NCBI RefSeq assembly: GCF_003515775.1 | Contig: NZ_QWEI01000004.1 | Location: 62,001-126,000 of the forward strand | Origin: Ureibacillus yapensis | Lineage (GTDB): Bacteria; Bacillota; Bacilli; Bacillales_A; Planococcaceae | Length of the DNA: 64,000 bases | Reading direction: 5' to 3' | In this document: one piece after another, positions 58,947-64,000 of the stretch | Layout of the letters: each line of letters opens with the position of its first letter | How positions within the stretch are numbered: position 1 is the first letter of the stretch | Translations under genes and position numbers: made by a program | The notes under the pieces: model-generated | Database searches by the model: none | Told to the model about the DNA's origin: nothing | What the model saw: the letters and a program-made list of their open reading frames with translations, nothing else

Positions 58947-59909
58947 TTGGATAAAAGTAGAAAACACGGTGTATTTTCAATGGGAAACGCATGTTTAATC
59001 AATCCAAAGAAGAATGATCGTTGGATTCCTATTGAGTATGCTTTGGAAGTCGTATTTAGACAAATGAATATCGCTGGAAACAGGCCGCGTACTATCGACA
59101 GCTATGGTTATATTTTCCGTAGCTTTTGCAAGGTAAATAACATCCGCTATGTAGAGGAAATAACAATAGATACAATTTATTTCTATTTGGAGAATTTGGA
59201 TGTATCGCAAAGAACCAAGAAAATACGTTTGAAAACGATAAAAGCAGTGTTAGGAAAGTTTTATTTTAATGATTGGTTAAAGGAGAAGTTCTGGTTAAAG
59301 ATTCAAATCAAGGTCGATACAGAAGTGAAAGCGGCAGCTAAAGAAAGTGACATTCTTAAATTAGTTCACTCTATTGATAAATCAACATTCATTGGTTTTA
59401 GAGATGTTACTGCAATTTTGTTAATGTATCGGACTGGTATACGCATTCATACACTTTGCGAATTAAAAGAAAGGCATATTGACTTTGAACATAAATATCT
59501 AAATTTGGATGGGTCAACATTAAAAAACCATAAGTTTTTAAAACTACCGATAGATGACGAGTTAACAGAAATGCTTCAACTACTAATTAAGCAAAATAAG
59601 AAGATACGTCAACACTATAAGATCAGTAATCAAAGTGTGTTCATTACTCAAAATGGCTTATCTATGAGTACGTCAAAATCCTCTAACTGTGCGATTTCAA
59701 AGCAGCTTAATAAGTATTCAAAACGTTTTGGTTTAGAAAATATTAACCCTCATGCTATTAGACGAGGATATGCGAAGAATTTGTTGGAGAAAGGTGCTAG
59801 TGTGCCGTTGATTAGTAAAGCACTTGGTCATTCAGATTTAGCAGTAACAACACAATACCTTGATCTAAATGTAGATGAAGTAGCCAATAGTTTAAAGGAA
59901 TATTTATAG
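58947..59909 (+). CDS. Tyrosine recombinase / integrase
   Basis: A 320-residue phage-type integrase. A SAM-like DNA-binding domain occupies about 25-110; the catalytic domain shows Arg in YRTGIRIHTLCELK, HAIRRGYAKNLL (HxxR), LGHSDL and the nucleophile Tyr in TTQYLDLN. The TTG at 58947 lies nine bases after GGGAGG; in-frame ATGs upstream precede the site. It lies 180 bases past ssrA and points away from it; it probably catalysed integration at ssrA. Confidence 0.88.
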   Translation: MDKSRKHGVFSMGNACLINPKKNDRWIPIEYALEVVFRQMNIAGNRPRTIDSYGYIFRSFCKVNNIRYVEEITIDTIYFYLENLDVSQRTKKIRLKTIKAVLGKFYFNDWLKEKFWLKIQIKVDTEVKAAAKESDILKLVHSIDKSTFIGFRDVTAILLMYRTGIRIHTLCELKERHIDFEHKYLNLDGSTLKNHKFLKLPIDDELTEMLQLLIKQNKKIRQHYKISNQSVFITQNGLSMSTSKSSNCAISKQLNKYSKRFGLENINPHAIRRGYAKNLLEKGASVPLISKALGHSDLAVTTQYLDLNVDEVANSLKEYL

Positions 59910-60702
59910 ACAAATAAAAAGGAGAGTGTTCAAGGCACCCTCCCAAGTACTAAGTGTTTGGCGACACGTTAGTACAACTCTTTAATTACGACAAATTAAA
60001 TATGAGTTTCAGTCCCTTCATTTTACTTTAAAAAAAGATAAAGTGCAAAGGTCTAGTTTCCTATTGTCTTTTTTAGGTGAAACTCTTTCGTGGTTGCCCA
60101 CTAACTCGAATCAAAACTAAACTGGAAAGGTTATGACTTAGCCGATGCAATAATTAAGTCTAGGATACAAAAAAGCATTTCCTTGTTAATGCAAGTATCT
60201 GAATGGTGCTGACAACCAATAAAGGTCAGGTGTGGAAGATCTGATTAGTTACGGCTATGCAGAATACATCACAAATTGTAAAAGTTGCTGAGTTCCTCGT
60301 TAACAGTAGGATAGGCATTAACGAATACGTAGAAGGTCGTATAACGAGTTACAAGAACTATCGGGGGCGGAAGTAGATTAGTAGGTGTATTGTTCGAGAG
60401 AACGCATTTAACAAGGGCATACATATACGGATACCTCAAATGACGGATTCATGTATTAAAGCAGATGTCTTGTCTTTGTTAGTTGAATAGTTTTTATTCG
60501 CTAACTTAGGCAAACATTATTAGCACCAAGCCGTTTTCCTCAATTCTGGCTTCATGTTTGAGGTTGGTAATTCTATTGTCAAGTTAATTTAATCTCCCCA
60601 TGTAAATTAAAGAATGCTTAAAAATTTAATATTTCCTGTCCTAATTCAGGTGCTTACAGCAAGTAACTAAGTGTAAGCCACAAAAGAAAAGGGGGGTAAT
60701 AA
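59910..60702. other. Gene-free stretch of the integrative element
   Basis: 793 bases without a credible gene on either strand. Visible structures: GGAGAGTG/CACCCTCC (about 59921-59944) without T tail and a hairpin GTTAG-tt-GAATA/TATTC-g-CTAAC (60478-60505). It may hold control RNA, an origin or decayed genes; I cannot decide. Confidence 0.4.
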
Positions 60703-61161
60703 ATGGTGGCTATGAGAAGTAGTAATGTAATTTGTAAGGATAATCTAAAACCGGGTGAGTTTGAACTATTTCCAATTCAATTAAATTTTTATCTACAGCT
60801 AGAGTTAATAAAGCATGTAGATATTAGCGTCTATATGAAGCTATTGCAATTATATAATCGTGAGGAAGGTTACGCTTTCCCTACGATAGCAAGGTTAATG
60901 GTGGATTTAAAGATAGGTGGTAAGGCTACTATTGATAATAGCTTAGATAGACTAGAAAAATCAGGACTAATTGAAAAAGCGAAGGGTTATCGAGGAAATA
61001 ATATTTACTACGTCTACAAACCATTAGATAAATATGAACTTAATAAACTTCTTCCTGAAAAAGTTGTGAAGTATAAAGAGTTTGAAGAAAAAATATTAAA
61101 AAATGCAAACCTAGATAAGGTGAGATACCAGCAACACTTACAGGATCAACAGGTGAACTAA
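60703..61161 (+). CDS. Winged-helix protein, replication-initiator type
   Basis: A 152-residue protein. Residues about 35-105 form a winged helix-turn-helix (HVDISVYMKLLQLYNREEGY, then AFPTIARLMVDL and KATIDNSLDRLEKSGLIEKA) of the HTH_36 type found in plasmid and phage replication proteins. The C-terminus is charged. AAGGGGGG precedes the ATG. Three 14-bp direct repeats lie 170 bases downstream, which supports a Rep-like role. A transcription factor is the alternative. Confidence 0.6.
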   Translation: MVAMRSSNVICKDNLKPGEFELFPIQLNFYLQLELIKHVDISVYMKLLQLYNREEGYAFPTIARLMVDLKIGGKATIDNSLDRLEKSGLIEKAKGYRGNNIYYVYKPLDKYELNKLLPEKVVKYKEFEEKILKNANLDKVRYQQHLQDQQVN

Positions 61162-61310
61162 GATCAAGCAAATATTTAAAATGTGATTAACAATTCATAA
61201 GAATATTGATATACCAGCCTTTGTTTAGATTGAAAGTCACAATTTTTAATAATCACTAAAATAGGGTGTTTTAAAATTGAACTTGAGTAGTTCAGAATCT
61301 GTACTTTATA

Positions 61311-61330
61311 TAGTTCTAAAACAGAACGTT
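61311..61330. promoter_or_regulatory. Short palindrome before the iteron-like repeats
   Basis: GTTCT-aaaac-AGAAC is an inverted repeat that directly precedes the 14-bp repeats. It may be an operator. Confidence 0.35.
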
Positions 61331-61372
61331 ATACAAACTTACTTATACAGACTTATATATACAAACTTAAAT
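61331..61372 (+). repeat. Three 14-bp iteron-like repeats
   Basis: ATACAAACTTACTT, ATACAGACTTATAT and ATACAAACTTAAAT stand head to tail without gaps. The surrounding 61162-61525 gap is very AT-rich and has no gene. This is the pattern of a plasmid replication origin or partition site. Confidence 0.7.
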
Positions 61373-61525
61373 ATATTCTATAAAGAATACTGCTAAAGAG
61401 AATGCTATTAAATAAATATAATTAAGAATTGTAATTACGTTCAAATATTGAACCATTGACGACATTGTGGTTTTACGCTGGTTTGTGTGGAGTGGAATGT
61501 TGAGAATTTTTCGGAGGGGTCTTAA

Positions 61526-61807
61526 ATGATTGCAAAACCAACTGTTACAGTACAATTAAATAAAGAAGATAATGAAATGTTAAATAATCTGGTCGATAGA
61601 TTAACCAATGAAACTAGGGTAAATAAAGCACCTTCTAAAGCTGAGGTTTTAAGATATGTGTTAAGGTTTACTAGTCAAAATATGGATTTACCTAAGCTAT
61701 ATGAGGAATTAAGGGTAGAAGCAGAAGTTGATAAAAAGAAAAATGAATTATTGGAACAAGTATATAGTGAGTATAAGAAGAAAACAGATTCAATTATAAG
61801 TGAGTAA
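61526..61807 (+). CDS. Ribbon-helix-helix-like DNA-binding protein
   Basis: A 93-residue protein. The start KPTVTVQLNKEDNEMLNNLV can form the beta strand and first helix, and SKAEVLRYVLRF the second helix of an Arc/CopG fold; the C-terminus is a charged coiled coil. GGAGGGG precedes the ATG. In plasmids such proteins act in copy control or partition; here this is inference from position next to the 14-bp repeats. Confidence 0.55.
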   Translation: MIAKPTVTVQLNKEDNEMLNNLVDRLTNETRVNKAPSKAEVLRYVLRFTSQNMDLPKLYEELRVEAEVDKKKNELLEQVYSEYKKKTDSIISE

Positions 61808-61817
61808 TTATGTGATT

Positions 61818-61848
61818 AAGTCAGGAAAATATAATTCCTGGCTTTTTT
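61818..61848 (+). terminator. Terminator of the ribbon-helix-helix gene
   Basis: GTCAGGAA pairs with TTCCTGGC and six T follow. Confidence 0.8.
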
Positions 61849-61937
61849 ATTTAATCGTGTCCTAAAATTTAATGGATCTGCAAGTACCTAAGTGTAAGGA
61901 CTGGATAAGTCCTAAAAAACACTTGGGGGTACAGAAA

Positions 61938-62225
61938 ATGAAATATAGTAAAGAGGAACAAGAAACGAATTTTATTTATGAAGCTGCAACAGATCAATGG
62001 ACAATATATAGTAGCGTTCCATCTCATATTAAATCCTTTATGAAAAACCCTATTCTAAATAAAGAGAATTTCAAGGTATTAACGGAACATGAAGGAAAAC
62101 CTACTGGCATTGAGTTTAAAGTTGAAAATGCCTTTGTAACAAAGAACTTTTTCAAGAAGAAACGAACTATAAGTGAAGAACATAAACAGGCTTTACGTAA
62201 AGGAAGATTAGAAAAAAGGGCATAA
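61938..62225 (+). CDS. Uncharacterised small protein of the element
   Basis: A 95-residue protein beginning MKYSKEEQETNFIYEAATDQ with WTIYSSVPSHIKSFM after it and a very basic end (FFKKKR, RKGRLEKRA). Similar short proteins occur on Firmicute plasmids and phages (from memory, not checked). The ATG at 61938 follows TTGGGGG. No function known. Confidence 0.55.
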   Translation: MKYSKEEQETNFIYEAATDQWTIYSSVPSHIKSFMKNPILNKENFKVLTEHEGKPTGIEFKVENAFVTKNFFKKKRTISEEHKQALRKGRLEKRA

Positions 62226-62931
62226 AAATAATCCCCCTAAAGCAGTTAAGCAATAAGGGGAATACATATTATATTAAAATGTTCATCTAAATACTACAGC
62301 GGCATAAAATTTATAATATTAAAATCTTTATTAAAAGTCTAAAGCTTTCACTCGGTTATTACATAACCTCCGTTTATATCTATATGAAACTAAATTATTT
62401 ATTACTATCACAGCTATATTTTAATAATTATATTAGTGCCTTATTTATATATAGTGCTATGCACCCGAACGAAGTGAGGTATATCTTTTATAAATGATTC
62501 TGTGACAAGAATAGACTTATCCTTAAACCTTAAATACTTATCTTTTCGAGGCTAACGCCCATTTCTTATAACAGTTAATTTAATCTTATATCTCTTAGGT
62601 TCTTCTATTACTAGTTCTTAAAACATACCCACTTTACAGGCACTTTTTTAAAGAATTTTTTACCCAATCTTAGAACCCTTGATATGACTGGAATTGTTAA
62701 AGTAACAAATTTAGTGATTAACCCTTAATGAACCTGTATAGATTTTTGCCATTTGACAGCATTAGTTTATTAGTCACAAAAAGAGTGATTAACCGTGTGA
62801 TTATTAAATTCTGTGAACCCTTGATATATAAGGGTTTTTCAAGTTTGTTAATCACAAGGGAAATATTATGTATTATAGCAGGAAAATAGTTCCTTTTGTC
62901 GAATTAAGTTGATGAAAGGGGGGGATTATCT
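62226..62931. other. Gene-free stretch of the element with repeats
   Basis: 706 bases without a credible gene. It holds an inverted repeat CCCCT/AGGGG (62232-62258), two copies of GAACCCTTGATAT (62685 and 62815), three of the GTGATTAAC motifs and a terminator. Its right half looks like a control region for the gene at 62932. Confidence 0.45.
62816..62839 (+). terminator. Hairpin with T run before gene 62932
   Basis: AACCCTT-gatatat-AAGGGTT is followed by TTT. It lies between GTGATTAAC motifs, so it may be an attenuator rather than a simple terminator. Confidence 0.5.
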
Positions 62932-63138
62932 ATGCCTACTAAGATTACTATGAATAGTGGTAAAGAATTTATAATCGCTGAAAATGCAGAGTACATTATT
63001 TCGTCATTTTTTAACGAAAATAAATTGCCGATGGGTGGGACTACTAGGGTTTTGAAAAATACTTTCCTTTGCCTTGATGATAATAGAGATATCTTCATCA
63101 ATCCGTCACACGTATCATCCGTAGAAACCGTAGATTAA
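62932..63138 (+). CDS. Uncharacterised small protein of the element
   Basis: A 68-residue protein (starts MPTKITMNSGKEFII, ends SHVSSVETVD) that is probably mostly beta strand. A strong AAGGGGGGG site precedes the ATG. Own terminator downstream. I do not recognise it. Confidence 0.55.
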   Translation: MPTKITMNSGKEFIIAENAEYIISSFFNENKLPMGGTTRVLKNTFLCLDDNRDIFINPSHVSSVETVD

Positions 63139-63148
63139 CAATTTTCAT

Positions 63149-63179
63149 AAGCACCCATCTTATCTAGGGTGCTTCTTTA
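63149..63179 (+). terminator. Terminator of gene 62932
   Basis: AAGCACCC pairs with GGGTGCTT and CTTTAT follows. Confidence 0.75.
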
Positions 63180-63296
63180 TACGTGAAATACCGCTTGTAC
63201 GCTGTGCTTACGTGTGCAATCAGAAAATATTTATTTGCACAAAAGCTAGATAATTAAAGGGTTGAAGCTTTTTTGTTGGTAAGGTATGCACAATTA

Positions 63297-63320
63297 AAAA
63301 AAGAACGACTAATTAGTCAT
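63297..63320 (-). terminator. Possible terminator of the resolvase gene
   Basis: The palindrome GACTAATTAGTC is followed on the minus strand by GTTCTTTTTTT, about 30 bases past the stop. The loop is minimal, so confidence is low. Confidence 0.35.
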
Positions 63321-63348
63321 CCAAATAGTTTATTTAGGTATGCTGAAA

Positions 63349-63966
63349 TTATTCTTTTGAAAGTCTTTTTAAAGCATCACCGTTCTGTTCCACCAATTTA
63401 TTAAACGAGTCTTCAATCCGTACTTTCTTTTTAGCACGGATCAGTGTGCTTTTTGATATTCCAGTTAACTCTTCAACTTGTGTATATGAATTAGTTTCTA
63501 ACAAATGTAAAGCATGATCAATCTGTTTTTTAGTGTACTTAGGTGGTCTACCTTCCTTAAAGTCAGGACTCTGTTTAGCAATCGCTTTTCCTTCTTGAGT
63601 ACGTTCTACAATTAAATTCCTTTCCATTTCAGCAACCGCTAGTAAAGTTGTTAAAAAGAAACGTCCCATTGTTGTATTTTCTAAAAGTCCCACATTCAAT
63701 ACATGAACCCTAACACCTCTGGAAAACAGTTCTTTGACTATCTCGATGCCTTCTACAGTGTTTCTTGCTAGTCTGTCTAGTTTAGTTACTACTAACGTGT
63801 CACCCTCTTGTATAAGATCCATAACGGCTTTTAATTTTGGTCTATCTGCTTTAGTTCCAGTGAATTTCTCAGAATAAATTTTATCGCAGCTTTCATTTTC
63901 TAATTGTTGTAATTGTACCTCTAGATCTTGTCCTTGCGTTGACACCCTTGCATATCCATATCTCAT
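63349..63966 (-). CDS. Serine recombinase (resolvase/invertase family)
   Basis: A 205-residue small serine recombinase. The N-terminal domain has the nucleophile Ser9 in [16 protein letters not shown], and the helix [17 protein letters not shown]; the C-terminal helix-turn-helix (about 150-190; [21 protein letters not shown]) binds DNA. Plasmids use such enzymes to resolve dimers, transposons to resolve cointegrates. No transposase or crossover site was seen; the upstream side lies at the window edge. Confidence 0.88.
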   Translation of the reverse strand: MRYGYARVSTQGQDLEVQLQQLENESCDKIYSEKFTGTKADRPKLKAVMDLIQEGDTLVVTKLDRLARNTVEGIEIVKELFSRGVRVHVLNVGLLENTTMGRFFLTTLLAVAEMERNLIVERTQEGKAIAKQSPDFKEGRPPKYTKKQIDHALHLLETNSYTQVEELTGISKSTLIRAKKKVRIEDSFNKLVEQNGDALKRLSKE

Positions 63967-64000
63967 GTTGTTACACTCATTTCTATGTATTTTGAGGTTT

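Larger units (their letters stand above)
61183..62855. repeat. Dispersed GTGATTAAC motif
   Basis: The 9-mer GTGATTAAC is found at 61183, 62714 and 62785, and inverted (GTTAATCAC) at 62847; GTGATTAAG is at 61812 and GTGATTATT at 62797. Copies lie only in gaps between genes of the element. It could be a binding site for one of its DNA-binding proteins. Confidence 0.55.
58764..64000 (+). mobile_element. Integrative element inserted at the 3' end of ssrA
   Basis: Directly after ssrA, base composition turns AT-rich, gene density falls and the genes are of mobile type: tyrosine integrase, replication-type winged-helix protein with iteron-like repeats, ribbon-helix-helix protein, resolvase. tmRNA genes are a known integration target for tyrosine integrases. 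No second copy of the ssrA 3' end was seen before the window edge, so the right end is outside or has decayed. Confidence 0.8.

Noticed and set aside
61367-61555. Minus-strand 62-codon frame beside the iteron-like repeats
   Set aside because: It overlaps the start of the ribbon-helix-helix gene, is AT-driven and has no ribosome site.
58764-64000. attR copy of the ssrA 3' end inside the window
   Set aside because: I looked for the CCCGCCGTCTCCA end on the plus strand and saw no second copy before the window edge.

Overview
The window is chromosomal DNA of a spore-forming Bacillales bacterium, most likely of the Planococcaceae type (Lysinibacillus/Ureibacillus/Solibacillus relatives). The basis is gene order that follows Bacillus subtilis blocks (scoC-trpP-hit-ecsAB; hmoB-hemEHY; yhfH-lplJ-lcfB; hprK-lgt-ppaX-yvoF-his; yvcD-trxB-yvcIJKL-crh-clpP; cggR-gapA-pgk-tpiA-gpmI-eno; secG-yvaK-rnr-smpB-ssrA), a CotF-like spore coat gene, strong Gram-positive ribosome binding sites and frequent GTG/TTG starts. 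Genus assignment is inference.

Layout. 1-2.7 kb (minus strand): a DUF3267 fragment, scoC, a YtxH protein, the tryptophan transporter trpP and hit. 2.8-9.6 kb: ecsAB, hmoB, then hemE-hemH-hemY, the last three steps before coproheme in the coproporphyrin-dependent haem route. 9.7-22.3 kb: a YtkA-like lipoprotein, yhfH, lplJ, a BceRSAB-like two-component/ABC module, lcfB, luxS, an EAL-HDOD protein, a YitT protein and cytochrome c cccB. 22.9-31.9 kb: hprK-lgt-ppaX-yvoF and the operon hisZGDBHF(IE), which lacks hisA exactly where it is expected. 32.1-40.2 kb: a TPR protein, trxB, nudix-rapZ-yvcK-whiA-crh, an esterase and clpP with a CtsR-type site. 40.5-50 kb: tRNA-Arg(CCG), a coat protein gene, a glutaredoxin-like gene and the lower glycolysis cluster with its repressor CggR. 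50-58.8 kb: small unknown proteins, alkaline phosphatase, an EamA transporter, secG, an esterase, rnr, smpB and the tmRNA gene. 58.8-64 kb: an AT-rich integrative element inserted after ssrA. It carries a tyrosine integrase, a winged-helix replication-type protein, three 14-bp iteron-like repeats, a ribbon-helix-helix protein, two unknown small proteins and a serine resolvase. It looks like an integrated plasmid whose far end lies outside the window.

How genes fit together. HprK, Crh, YvcK, RapZ and CggR make this a dense carbon-flux control region next to the glycolytic genes they sense or control. Haem synthesis (hemEHY), haem breakdown (hmoB) and a haem protein (cccB) also share the window.

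The most unusual signal is non-coding. Four intergenic regions carry degenerate tandem arrays with the same 52-bp period, although the unit sequences differ between arrays; 52 bp is about five turns of B-DNA. Two further families of hairpin repeats, with three copies each, show compensatory base changes in their stems, so base pairing seems to be what is conserved. I found no CRISPR array and no defence system that I could support.
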